This document shows positions 12,045 to 23,881 of a stretch of DNA of 64,000 nt, one piece after another (position 1 is the first letter of the stretch; each line of letters opens with the position of its first letter). Position numbers and translations under genes: made by a program. Under the pieces are notes generated by a model. The model was given only the letters and a program-made list of their open reading frames with translations, was not told the DNA's origin and did not search any database. Where the stretch lies: contig JXTB01000475.1 of the NCBI GenBank assembly GCA_002914805.1, positions 174,649 to 238,648 of the forward strand. The letters run 5' to 3'. Source of the stretch: Parasponia andersonii. Taxonomy: Eukaryota; Streptophyta; Magnoliopsida; Rosales; Cannabaceae.

Positions 12045-12427
12045 TTACGATAAATAAGAATAAACTATATTAGAAATCTATATGATTATTATTAATTAGA
12101 CTATTTATATAATTATATTTTATTTAATTATTAGATTTTATTTAATTTTAAGTAACTAGTTTGATGTTTCTCTTTTATATTTATTTTTAAAAGATATTAG
12201 TTTCGTAGTCTTATCTAAGAATTTTTTTATAAATAAGTTTTTCTATGTTCATTATTTTTAAGACTTAATTAATGATATAAAATTATTTAGAAATTCTTTT
12301 TTTAATATCCTTTTTCTCTCTCTAAAATTCTTCATCTTCTTCTCTAAATTCTTCTTTTATTCTTCCTAAATCTTTTTTTCTCTTCTTTCTTTCATCTCTT
12401 CTAAACTTTTAGTCTTATTCTACATCA
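12045..12427 (+). repeat. 5' LTR of the short element
   Basis: About 383 bp aligning with 15889-16282 and ending ...CTACATCA. The first ~14 bases are poorly conserved, so the start is approximate. Confidence 0.72.
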
Positions 12428-12428
12428 T

Positions 12429-12445
12429 TTAGTATTACAACCTCG
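12429..12445 (+). other. Decayed tRNA-iMet primer binding site
   Basis: TTAGTATTACAACCTCG matches the usual TTGGTATCAGAGCCTCG at 13 of 17 positions. Three of the four changes are G-to-A or C-to-T. Its place directly after the LTR supports the call. Confidence 0.55.
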
Positions 12446-13590
12446 TTCAATACTGAAACATTTCTCTATCAAAATCTCTCTAAATTTTTTCGTTGCTCTT
12501 AATTTAGAATTTTTTTTAGTTATTTTCATCTATAAAAAAAATGAAAAACAAAAAGAAACTTGTTATTTCCTTAACTTTCCAATATTAAGTTACCCAAAAA
12601 AAATGAAAATTAAAAAAAAATTATAGCAAAGAGAAACGTGTTTCTCTTCTCTACTAGCCCCCATTTGCTTCTACCACACCATCTCCACCACCCTCATTCC
12701 CATCACTTGTGTGCGCTACCTACTTCTATTAGCAACCTACTAACTGCCACAAGCCTCTAAAGTTGTCATTGCTCGCATTACAGTCAATGCTGATATTGTC
12801 CTTAGTCGATGTCACTGCAAGCCAACCAACTTCCGTCCTGTACTAGTCTATAACTCGAGTTTCAGCCACTGTTTTGTGGGTTCCAATAATTCTCAGATGT
12901 TCAGATCTCGCACCTATAAGTCAACACTTCCATCTTGAAGATTTTTGCACTTACACACTTGTTTGGTAATAATTTCTACTTTTGAAGATTTTTCTTATGA
13001 TTTTATTAGTTAAGAAATTCATAAATATATTTTGATCCATTATACTTATTGATTATACTTATTGAATATGAGTGTTCCAATTTATTCTCTATACTATTAT
13101 CGTAAACTACATAAGGATAATTAATATTAACATGATTCATAATATGGTCGTACTCCATATTACCCTCAATAATACTATAGCCACTTTGGCTATTACATTG
13201 AAGAGAGATGACACAATGATAAGGTCATAAGAGAAGTTAGTACCTATAATAGCACTATAGACTATAATATTTTTGTAGCTTGGGTAAGTGCTCTTGAGAA
13301 ATTTTTTGACTATCATAATTTCATTAATTATCAATGTATTTTTATGCCAGTTATGGACGTACTAAAGTTTACTAGAAATTAGTATAACATAAAATTGAAT
13401 ATTATTATCATTTGCCTGTCACTTTGTAAGTTGAGATGAAAGAAATATTAGAAAGGACATTCTTATATCAATATAGTGTTAGTTATATTCTAGAAACTGA
13501 AACTTATTATAGTCAATCTACGGTTGATCCTACATTAGTTTGTAACCTTCGCAAAAATATAACCGATATGAAAATCAATTTAGCCAACAT

Positions 13591-15356
13591 TAGCCTATTG
13601 GGATATTTGCCCTAAAAAATATATTTCTAATTTTATCCTTTTAGTATAAATAACTTTTTCCTATATGCAATTATGATATTTACTAGATTAAACTATCTCA
13701 GTTGAATAGTTTATTTATCTGAAAAAGATTTTACGACTTTATTTGTGTATAAAGAAACAAATATGATTAAGTGTTAATTATATGGAGACTTGTTTCTTTA
13801 TCTAAGTCTAAAGTAACTAGTTCACAATCTATAAATAAAATATGAAATATTTTATTTATTATAAGTTGTAGTGTTTGTTTATCTCAACGGGAATAATGTA
13901 TCTCAAATCATTGAAATATCTGACTTCTGATAGAAATACTAGTACAACATAAATAAATTATGTGTATTAAGCAAGACTAAGTAATACAAAAAATTAGAGT
14001 ATCGTAACTCAATTCTTAATATTACTGCATACTAGCTCTTAGCATGTAGCCTTTTGATTTGTTAAAAAGCTAGCATTTATGAAATTAGAGGTGAACTCTG
14101 GTATATTAGAAGTTATAATTTATGAATTGGTGGGAACACTAAATAGTTAAGGACACTATATATTAATGTAAATTTAATATGTTTCAAGATTTATGGAATA
14201 ATTAAATATAAGATCTTAATATTCACTTTGTGAATTAGTTGATAATTTTGTATAAGTAGCCATTGAGAACAAAATGATCAATAATATTATTCCTCGATAG
14301 AAAGATAGTAATGTAAAGGTAAATATGTGTTGGAGGGGTATTACAGTAATTTCACTTATCCAACTACAACATTGTATAAGAATTTCATGTGTGGTATAGA
14401 ATATGTTAGATAGATCAATTAATCAAGACTAGTTGATTAAATCTCTATAAAAGGTATGACATTTAATCTAAGAATGCAATATTGAGTTTTAAGTTGGGTG
14501 TTCTTTTTATTAATAGTATTTATATGAATATCATAATAACAGTTATTGTGTATTTATCATATTATTGGAACTTAGATTTTTTGGATCCATTAAGTCCCTT
14601 GTCTGACTTAACAAAGCTCATTAATTAGATGGTGGTATTTATGAAACTAGTTTTATGAAACTATATAAAATAATAATTCCACACAAAAGTTAGTATTTTT
14701 ATAAATAAGTTACATGAGTTTGACATATTTATAAAAATACATCTAAATCCCAAATTGGAAAATAAGCTCAATCCTAGTTGGACTGGAATTAGCAGTTTTA
14801 GGCCTCATATATATAAGATACATGAGAGGAAAAATTATACAATAACACTTAAAGTGTCACACGCATAATAAAGAGAGAGAGAGAGGATTTTTGGCCAAGG
14901 TTGAGAAAGAGAAGGAGAAAAAGTTTTCTGGAACCTCACATTCTCATCTCACATCCTACTGTTCCAAAAAATCAAGAAGATGTTCTTAATCATTCTCTAA
15001 CAAAGGATTCAACTTGGTGCTCACTTACCTCATCAACCAAGAGTAAGAGCATAGACAAAAAGATCTAGGGTTGGAAATTTGATCTCCATCAATAAAGAGA
15101 TCAAGAAGGACCACACTATAAGAGGTAAACCCTAATCTCATCTCTGGGGTTTATGTATTTAGATTTGATTTATGTTATACATGATCTTGTAATTGACATA
15201 TGCATATTCTATGGTTGTGAAAATTATTTTTATGAAAAATTTTAAAACCTAAATCTGCTAACTTTTTTACTGCGTTCATGATGTAATCGTGTGTTTTTTT
15301 ATAGTTTCCATGCATGTATGATTTTTTCTAAGTGTTAGGTATATACCAGCATAGCC
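13591..15356. mobile_element. Solo LTR, probably copia-type, nested in the short element
   Basis: The LTR (13596-15351, about 1756 bp) starts TATTGGGATATTTGCCCTAA, a typical copia LTR opening with TG decayed to TA, and ends ...ACCAGCA. The 5-bp sequence TAGCC lies on both sides (13591-13595 and 15352-15356). No internal region is present, so it is a recombined solo LTR. It contains a transcribed-leader-like CT/GA-rich stretch around 14870-15130. The copia assignment rests only on the start motif. Confidence 0.65.
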
Positions 15357-15888
15357 AACTTTGTCAAGACTTAAGAGAAGTTATTACCACTCTATGTCAG
15401 CTAGTTTATAAAATTCCTGTTAAGGGAGAGAGAGCTAAATCTGTTTAAGAAGGATGAGATAGTTAAATATGTTGAGGTAGACAATTCTGTTAAAGAACGA
15501 GTCATTGAATCTAATGAGAAAGATATTTCTAGTATTGTCGAAATCATTATTACTTCCCTACCTTATGATCCTAGTCTACATACATCTCTAATTCTTAGAG
15601 TTTTTATTGGATCTAATATACACTTATTTAATTTTCTTTCTAATATGACTATGGGACTAGTTTTCAATGAGATCGATATGTTTACTTATCAAGGTGTTTC
15701 AAGACCTCCTGCGTTCTCTTCTATTACTGTTGCGTAGAAAAAATGGTTCAATTGTATTGTTTGTAGGACCTATATTTTTATCAAAATTCAAGACTTTCAA
15801 TTGAAGAATTTTCTCTGATTTTGCTTGTTGCTTTATGGTTTACTAGAGTTTTAACTCGTCAGAGTTGAGTTCTCAAACTCCGAGAGAA

Positions 15889-16282
15889 TGATGAGGAATA
15901 TGAATAAGTTATATTAGGAATCTATATGATTATTATTAATTAGACTATTTTAGGTTTAAATAATTATGTTTTATTTAATTATTAGATTTTATTTAATTTT
16001 GAGTAATTGGTATGTTGTTTCCATTTTATGTTTATTTTTAGAAGATATTAGTTTCCTAATTTTATCTAGGGGTTTCTCTATAAATAAGTTCTTCCATGTT
16101 CATTATTTTTAAGGGTTGATTAATGATATATAACTATTCAGAAATTCTCTATCTAATATTCTTCCTCTCTCTCTTTAAAATTCTTCATCTTCTTCTCTAA
16201 ATTCTTCTCTTATTCTTCCTTAATCTCTCTTTTTCTCTTCTTTCTCTCATCTCTTTTAAATTTTCACTTTTGTTCTATATCA
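15889..16282 (+). repeat. 3' LTR of the short element
   Basis: Starts TGATGAGGAATATG after a purine tract and ends TTCTATATCA. It keeps a TCTATAAATAAG box near 16076-16088, likely the LTR promoter. Confidence 0.75.
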
Positions 16283-16629
16283 ATTTTTTAAAAATAAAAT
16301 AAAATGCATAGTCTGAATCACACCAATTTTTTTAGATGAAGTGAATTAAAGACAGAACCATGTGCTTTTTTTTATACTTTTACTCTTACCAAACCCTACA
16401 ACAAATTGCCTCTGACCCTCTACAATTCTCTCTATATATCAAAGATATCTATACACATCTTTTCTTATATATACGCACAAAGCTCTAAATTTCTACATAA
16501 CCCTAAATTTCTACAGATTACTAGACAAGTCAAAGCCTTATAACATTCTCTATAGCCAAAATTTTCCTCTATAGAATCACATAAGGCATTATTCTTGAGT
16601 TTTAATCATTCTAGTTTAGATTATCAAAC
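16283..16629 (+). promoter_or_regulatory. Proximal upstream remnant of the SAUR pseudogene
   Basis: It contains AAAGACAGAACCATGTG, also found upstream of the intact SAUR gene at about 10353-10369, and several TATATA runs. With 11870-12044 it reconstitutes the order seen upstream of the intact gene, so the LTR element split this promoter. Confidence 0.5.
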
Positions 16630-16932
16630 ATGACGACCTGATTACCAGGTATTTTGAATGCTAAGCAAATCCTACAAAGATGGAATTTGTTTCCAAACCA
16701 AAAAGTTTAGAAACATGTCGATGTTCCCAAAGGGTACTTTGCAGTATATGTTGGAGAGAGCCGAAGAAAAAGATATGTAGTTCCAATCTCATTGCTAAAT
16801 GAGCATATGATTTCAGAATTGTTAAGTCAAGCAGAAGAAGAATTTGGATTTGACAATCCAATGGGTGGCCTAACAATCCCTTGTAAAGAAAACATATTTA
16901 TTGATACTGCTTCATGATTGAGTGGATTGTGA
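16630..16932 (+). pseudogene. SAUR pseudogene, duplicate of the SAUR at 10455
   Basis: The reading frame aligns from ATG to the final TGA (101 codons) with the intact SAUR at 10455 and keeps [36 protein letters not shown] and TIPC. Three in-frame stops break it: TGA at codon 4 (16639-16641, where the intact gene has CGA), TAG at codon 27 (16708-16710), and a TGA four codons before the end. No frameshift is needed, which points to slow point decay. An LTR element occupies its promoter. The remaining open stretch after codon 27 has no good start, so function is unlikely. Confidence 0.92.
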
Positions 16933-17149
16933 TTGATGTTACTCTAAAAAATTCTTAACAGATGAAATTTTTGATTTTTTTGATTTGTTCTTTTTTTACA
17001 TGAGAAGATATAGGGTTGGAATTGGCTAATCACTTGAAAGAGTTGTAAATGAAAATTGGTCTCCTACCTTGTTTTGTAAAACAAAGTGATTCACTTGTCA
17101 TAGACACTTTTGCTTACATGAAAAGATTGTTAGATAATCTTTAGGATAA
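16933..17149. other. 3' flank of the SAUR pseudogene
   Basis: AT-rich. It includes a T-run and GAAAGAGTTGTAAATGAAAAT, distantly like the 3' region of the intact SAUR. Nothing else is seen. Confidence 0.4.
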
Positions 17150-17760
17150 AATTTAAAGGATCGTATTTCCAGCTAAGTAAGACAAAGACAAGCAGTAGAC
17201 AACTTGATAAGTTATGTATTATCATCCTTTACTAGTCAGTTTATCCTATCTAGAATGACATGTCCTAATCTAATGTGTCAAAGATATGTATTATTATCTT
17301 GAGAAACTTTATTCTTTTTAGGTTCATGATGTTCTATTTTAAACATTGTGATATATAATAGTGTTTGTTTATCAGGTCTTAATATGTAAAGTCAATTCTC
17401 TATTTTTACACAACAAATGTCCAAATCATTTCTAGATATAATAATCTCATTATTATGAAAAGAAATATTGAATATTTGTTCAAAAATTTGAAAATAGAAA
17501 TAAGATTCCTACGGAAATTAGAAATAAAATAAACAGTGTTCAATAATAAGAATTTATTCTTAAAATAAAAATGAATGATTCTAGCTACTTTTGCTAAAAC
17601 TATGGCTCTATTACCCATTCTCGTTGTGAATTCCCTATTGGTGAGCTTTCTCGAAGAAATAAGTATATTCAAAGAAGAACTAACATTATTAGTGGTTCCT
17701 GAAGTATTCAAGAACTCTAAATAATAGCTATCTCTCAAAAAAGAACAAATATTATTAGAG
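17150..17760 (-). pseudogene. Ty1/copia pol fragment (GAG-pre-integrase region)
   Basis: The minus-strand open stretch 17406-17738 contains LNTSGTTNNVSSSLNIL, RKLTNREFTTRMGN and NKFLLLNTVYFISNFRRNLISI, which match in order the region before integrase in plant copia elements: the protease-side DSGATNH motif (here decayed) and the FRRNLIS motif. Downstream, up to about 17170, the frame breaks but keeps a weak HxxxxH-C type remnant. No LTRs were found, so it is a truncated fragment. Confidence 0.65.
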
Positions 17761-19191
17761 GCTCTTGAATTCTAACTATCTCTCAGAAACTCTAAATAAT
17801 AATTCAAGAATTCTAACTCTCTTTTTAGTTTTTAAGGACCCTAAAATATATTTAAGACTCTAACATTCTTCTCTAATTATTAAGAACCCTAAAATATAAT
17901 TCAAAAAACTCTCTTTCTCTCTCTCTCTCTCTAGTTCTTAATAAAACTAAAAAATTAAGTTAAGAACTCTATCTCTCAAGGAGAACTATAAAATAATTAG
18001 TATTTTCAATCCCAAGAGTTGAACTTAAGAATCAAAATCCTAGTCTCTCTCTCTCTCTCTACTTATATTTCCTTCCAACAAAAAAGTCAGTGCCACTCCG
18101 TTTGGAAGCCAGATAAGGTTTTTCCTTCTCCTTCTCCGGTCTCCTCTCCTCATCCTCTTCTTTCTCCTTCTCTCTATTTCTTTTTTTCTTTTAATTTTTC
18201 AATTTTATAAGTCCAGATCTAGATCTGGTTTATAGTACTACCTTTTGTGTGGATTTTAATCTAGTCCAAATCTTAAATATGAGATTTCTTTTTATATCTA
18301 AATCTGTTTAGTGATCAGTTTTTATTTTTTATTTTATTTTTTTTTTACGGACATAGATCTTAATCGGTGCTAGCCTCATATAGTCTACCCAGTCAAGAAT
18401 GCAGCTAGGAGCAAGTGTTAAAGGTAATAGATTGTTGATGGTCCTTGTTATCTCATTCTCTTGAAGAATTAAGATAACTCACATATTTATTCGTAGTTGT
18501 GTTTGTGATCTATTTTTCGTCTCCTTTCTTTGAGGAGTTTGCAATTATAATCTTTATGCTTACATTGTTGTTTGAAACTTTTGCTTCGAATAATGATATT
18601 TCCTTGAAGAAGTCGTTTATATCCAAAAAAAAAAAAAAAAAATCCCAAGAGCTTAGTTCCTCTGTATTGATTTATAAAGTGAGTTTTTTTGAAAAAGGAA
18701 AAAGGTTATAGAAGATCAAGCAAACGATTTGGAAATTTTTAAAATTAATGGGTGGAAAATAAAATTTTCTCTAATTTTTATATTGATAGCCAATTTTGGA
18801 ATAATAAAGATTAAGAAATGGTATGTTAAGAAAATGCTTTATTTTAAAATTTTAAAGAGGAATCCACTAAAAAGAAAGGTAGGGAAAAGGGGAAGGGAAA
18901 AAAATTGACAATAGAGCCCCTCATGTCTATTTTGAATTTTTTAAAATAAAAGTATATAACAATTTTCTTAAAGATAAATACTAGGTATATAATTACACTT
19001 GGTGGATACTGATGTACTAACTTCAATTTATATATATTAAATGCATATAATTTTATACAGGGAAAATCATATTTTACACTTTATATATCTAATAATATTC
19101 AGTCATTTAATATTTTAAAAAAATATTTATTTAAAAGAGGTATTAGTAAGCTCGAGGGAGTGGGGAGAGCCCTTTAATCATTTCCTAACTC
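17761..19191. other. Intergenic, CT-microsatellites and AT-rich DNA
   Basis: It holds (CT)n stretches near 17910-17932 and 18043-18060, repeated AACTCT/CTAAATAAT words at 17770-17990, a TTC/CTC-rich run at 18120-18200 and A/T runs. The upstream side of the copia fragment may extend into it, but I cannot show domains. No gene is supported. Confidence 0.5.
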
Positions 19192-19312
19192 CAAATGACA
19201 AGTCGTTGTTAAAAACCTTAATCAATTGACGATTCGTCCTTTGCAATGAACGACGTGTCGTTCTTTACTTCAAACGACACATACGTTTCAAATTAAAACG
19301 ACAAGCCGTTTG
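19192..19312. promoter_or_regulatory. Cluster of five ACGAC/GTCGT dyads upstream of GAS41
   Basis: Five imperfect palindromes built on ACGAC...CGTT follow one another at 19194-19207, 19226-19239, 19248-19263, 19272-19288 and 19296-19311. The clearest is GAACGACGTGTCGTTC. They lie about 380-500 bases before the GAS41 start codon. The role is unknown; they could be protein-binding sites or a decayed minisatellite. Confidence 0.5.
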
Positions 19313-19689
19313 TTTAAATTTCCAGGAAAGTTATACCTGCCATTTTAACGGTCAAATAAAACAGAGCATCTTAGTTTATTTTACCTTGCATCAACTACTC
19401 GACTATCATCTCAATCACGCCACTGCACCCAAGTAACGGCTTTCTAGTCATTTCACTAACATTTATTTTTCACGACATACCTTAAATACCCCTAGTGAAT
19501 GACGTGGCGCTATTTTATTAGTCAAAGCATTAGCACAAACGTAAACCTTATTGCTGGAGATTACTGTGAAAACCACAGGCTGCGAGATTGAACACACAAT
19601 TTCAGCGCACAAAAACCCTTGATTGCTTTTCTTCGATCCTCGAAAGAAAATTAATAATAATATAATAAAATAATAATAATACAAAGTAT

Positions 19690-22600
19690 ATGATAAGCAT
19701 TTCATCTTCGAAAAAGGAAGTCCAGCCTGATTCAAGTCTCCCACCGCCCAAATCACAGCGCACTAAAATGGCTAAACCCGAAGACAGTGAAAAGAAGGTG
19801 ACCATTTTTGTTGTTTTTTTTTCCCCCCCCCCCCTTCGATTTTTCCATTTTTGGGTCAGATTTTTACTTTTAGTGAATACCCTTTTATAATGTCAACAAA
19901 AAATAGTTACCCATATATTCAAAAAATATTTTTATTTATGGCATTCAATCTAAACTAGAAATCCCTGTTATCACATTATAGTATTAATAAGATGAGCTCT
20001 TTTTGTCAAAAATTTTGAATGCATTAAGTGTTAGGCTCACAATATTTCTGTTTTGAATTTTAGTTGTTGAATTAAGGAGTCCATGCTTATTACATGTTGA
20101 TGTTTGTGTGTTTTTATGTAGAATTTGAGTAAGAAACTAAAAGATGTTGAAGTCAGTGTACCAATTGTGTATGGTAATATTGCATTCTGGCTTGGTAAAA
20201 AGGCAAGCGAGTAAGTGTTGTTAAGTATTGCAAGAGTGGTTGATTACTTGATTGCGTTGTTACATGAAATGCAGAGTGATTATTGGCATTTTCTTGTTAT
20301 TTGAACAGGTACCAATCGCATAAGTGGACCGTCTATGTTCGTGGAGCAACGAATGAAAATCTTGGTGTCGTTGTCAAGCGAGCTATTTTTCAGCTGCATT
20401 CGAGTTTCAATAATCCGACAAGGATTGTGGAAACTCCGCCATTTGAGTTATCAGAATCTGGATGGGGTGAATTTGAAATTGTCATTACTCTTTATTTCCA
20501 CAGTGATGTTTGTGAGAAGCCATTGAGCTTGTAAGTTTCCTTGCGTATTGTTTTGTTAGGATTTAGTTGGTTTTTCAGGTTTTCTAGTTTGTTCTGGGAT
20601 TGTCTATGTAATGTTGCAGTATAGAAGCAAGGTTAAAAGAATTTTCAAAAGTGAAATCATTTGTCGGACAAAATTTATGCTCAATACTAATTTTAACCAT
20701 GTCAACCTGGTTACCCACCTCCTTTGATTTTATGGTGCTATCCTAATACTGTACTTGTTGAAAGGGAAGCATTTTAGTTGTTACTGAGTATACTTACAGT
20801 AACTGTGCAGTCCGATTTTGTGGAATAGGAGCAAAAATTAGGCTTATATTAATTCAAGTGTAATTTATTCACAGATATCATCATTTGAAGTTGTATCCAG
20901 AGGATGAATCCGGTCCTATGTCAACAAAGAAGCCTGTTGTTGTGGAATCCTATGATGAGATTGTGTTCTCTGAGCCTTCTGAAGCTTTTCTAGCTCGTGT
21001 GCAAAATCATCCAGCCATAAGTTTTCCGAGATTACCTGCTGGCTTTACTTTGCCCCCGGGTTTGTTTTCCATCCACAGGTTAATTGTTTTGCTTCTTTCA
21101 GCATTCCGGATAAATAAATATGCTTAACATGCAGTATCGGTTGAAGATGAAAGCAAAAAAAAGAGAGGTGACACTAAAGATAATTCCCTAAACCAGTGGT
21201 TCATGAATTTCTCAGAAGCAGATGAGCTATTACAACTTGCAGCAGCTCGTCAGCAGGTAAATGCAGAGGTCTTTTCCCATCTTTTTTTTAGAAGTGATGC
21301 CAGAATACAACCTCTAAGGCTTTTGATAAGTTAATTTGGAATGCTCTTAGTTTCGCTGCTAGCGTTCCTTTAGGCAGAAAATTGTGCGTACCATTGATGG
21401 TAAATAAATATGTTTGACAGTAATGTTGTATCAGTTCTTTCTAGAAGTCCACATGCCACTCACTGCATTTGACATTGCCCATACTTTCTATTTTGCCCAT
21501 CACATCTTCGTTATCATCGTGAGATTTCATCTTGGGAATTACTATTCTTTTGGAACTTGAGAATATCCATTTTAATTGAAATAATAACCCAGAAGAGTAA
21601 GACATTATGTATTGGTGTTTCAGTCTGTTGTATAGCTTTCATGAAGGGAATTGCACTGAATGAGGAAACTCATCTATTCCTGTATGTAACCCTAGCATAG
21701 TTTGAGCTTTCGCATTATCCAATTTGTTGCAACCCAAGCAGGTTTACCTATTCAAATGGTGGCTTTCTACTCTCGTCATAGTTGTAGTTCAGGTCCATAA
21801 TAAATATATCCCAGGAAACAATACATTTCGGGGGTAAAGAAAATAGCATTTTTAATTTGTGTCTATGGTGCATTTTCTAGTATACTGAGCCTGAATCTTT
21901 TCTTTATATCTCCATTGGACACAAGCTTAAGCTTGAGTTTAGATGTATGAAAATCCTTATAAGTTGACTTCAAAGGGTTGGGTATTTAATCGGTCATTTG
22001 CAGTTGATCATTGAAATCATATATTTTCCCTCTCAATCTGGCTACATTATAATTGTTTGGAACCCCACCAACATCCTTTTTTTTACTTCAGGTTCACAAC
22101 TTTAATCCACGTCCATTGCATCTGCTATGCAACCCAACTTTATCATCACTTTGATACCTGAGGCACTTAATTTCTTAAGTAGCCAGTGCTTACAATGGCA
22201 CTTCTAATTTGTTAGATCTGTTGGCTTCTCTAGATATCATATTGCAGGGCCTGCCTCACAACTTACGGTCTTGATTTATGCTATTTGTTTACAGCGTACC
22301 AATAACAGTCTAGAGAAGAGAGGAAAATGGGACTTCTCTTGCATGATTATTTTAGTTAAATGCTAGCACTGTCAATTTTTAATCAAAGCCATAAGCAGTT
22401 TCCATTAGACACATTGTTTTTCAAAGACTAAAATGATAATGCATTTGAATGCTTGAGTGGTAAAGAGATCACATGGTGACCAAACACTGGATGTACTTAT
22501 GTGGTCTTTGTTACACTTACAGAGCTTCGTGTAGTTTTAGAATGTCAGTATCTGGCACCGTCCTTGCCCATTTGACTACAAACCATATTGCTTCCATGGT

Positions 22601-23653
22601 ATAAGTTAAACCAGAAAAAAGAAGGATACAAGATTACCACATATCTGCATGCTTAGTTTTAGCGTTAAGAATAGTTGTAGTGGTGGAATTTGATTGATAA
22701 AATATATTTAAGCTCATTGACTAAAACAAAGTGCGTCCATAGGCCCATAGTTAACAGAAAGTCAGAAAGAGTAGAATAATTACTGCTAAAAGTCAAATAA
22801 TAGTTTCATGAGTTTGCGTGTGATGCCTGTTCCATATAGTTTACTGAAATCAACCACATCAACCTGTCCTGTCTCAGAATGCAATAAATCGTAGATCTAA
22901 TCTTTTTAGGATTGCTCGAGTGCTGAGGGAAGTTTCTTATTGATTTGATAGTAACAATACTAAAAATTTTCTTGTCTGTGTGTCTATCGTCGTGTATCTT
23001 TCACTATGTTAAAATTACCTTTAGAGGGTCTTGAAGGACCTGCTTTGACTATCCTTACGCTAGACATGTTCATAGTGTCCCCAACGAGAAAAAGATTGAG
23101 GGCTGGAGAGTCTTCCTTTATTATTGAGAGAACAAAACTCATCATACTCAACATATTCTACATTATATCAATTTGCTAATGAATCTCTTTTGGTCCAAAA
23201 ATGACTGTTCAAACTCTTCCAAGAGGCCACTATTTCCAATAGTTTTAAGAATATTGTTTTGCCTGTTCTTATGCATCGCTTTCTCGTTCTTGCATTTCTT
23301 ATCTGCAATAATTGAGTTTTATAAAAGCTAGTCAAATTGAATAGTTATGGATCCCAAATGTAGGAACCATTTGTGGGGTATTTTCTTGCTTGTAGAGATG
23401 TTCAAAAGTTTAGATCATGTCTTATTGCGAGTGAACAGTGCATACTGTATAGCATAAACTTGTTTGCCCAATGAACTAATGAGAATAAAATGTATTATGT
23501 ATTTATGACAAAAATGGTCAAGACTAAATATTTTGACAGCTTGCTTTCGTCCTTCCATTGTATTAGGTACAAGCTCATATTGCTAAGCTTCGCCGGCAGA
23601 TAAGCATGATTGACGGCCAACATCAACAATCAAAATCTGTCTCCGACCAGTGA
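19690..23653 (+). CDS. GAS41: YEATS-domain protein GAS41/YAF9 (TAF14b-like), six exons
   Basis: Exons 19690-19797, 20122-20210, 20309-20530, 20875-21059, 21135-21256 and 23567-23653 join with GT-AG introns in consistent phase to 813 bases (270 residues). The YEATS domain spans about residues 45-165: [20 protein letters not shown], the binding-pocket LHSSF (95-99) and GWGEFEI (117-123), then [11 protein letters not shown]. After it come KKKRGDTKD and a C-terminal coiled coil with [10 protein letters not shown] and [11 protein letters not shown]. The order and wording match Arabidopsis GAS41/YAF9A. Known of the family: it reads acylated histone H3 and is a shared subunit of the SWR1 (H2A.Z deposition) and NuA4 (acetylation) complexes in the nucleus. 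The first ATG is chosen because the SSSKK start resembles the homologue; Met27 is an alternative. Intron 5 is unusually long. Confidence 0.95.
21257..23566 (+). other. Long fifth intron of GAS41
   Basis: 2310 bp between CAG/GTAAATGC and TATTAG/GTACAAGC; the other introns are 75-344 bp. I see no transposon termini, ORF or RNA gene inside it. It separates the last 29 codons (the coiled-coil end) from the rest. Confidence 0.8.
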
Positions 23654-23875
23654 ATGTACATTATTCCTTCCCCATTTTTTTTTTTTTTTTTAAGATTTCT
23701 CCTCAGATTGTTTTAGCAGGAACCCCACACAATGGAATAAACCAGAGTTCCACTCTGTTTTCTTTTGTTCTTCTTTACAATTCTTTAATTACTTTTTCCT
23801 TTCCAATTGTCTTCTCTTTTATTTCTTGTCACAATTTGTCTAATGTCTTTTAAGGGAAAGAAATGTGTACTTCTC

Positions 23876-23881
23876 AATAAA
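23876..23881 (+). terminator. Candidate polyadenylation signal of GAS41
   Basis: AATAAA lies 223 bases after the stop codon, following a T-rich stretch that suits a plant 3' end. Confidence 0.5.

Larger units (their letters stand above)
12045..16282 (+). mobile_element. Short, degenerate LTR retrotransposon with a nested solo LTR
   Basis: Two direct repeats of about 390 bp (12045-12427 and 15889-16282) flank the interval. They share long runs such as GATTATTATTAATTAGACTA, a TATAAATAAGTT promoter-like box and CT-rich ends finishing in CA. Just after the left repeat lies a decayed tRNA-iMet primer site. Before the right one is the purine-rich CGAGAGAA. Without the nested solo LTR the element is only about 2.5 kb. 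I recognise no pol domain, so it is either a non-autonomous element or a deleted one. Clear target duplications are lacking: both flanks are T-runs. Confidence 0.75.

Noticed and set aside
18019..18210. 63-codon ORF rich in Ser, Pro and Phe
   Set aside because: It is the translation of a CT-rich low-complexity stretch.
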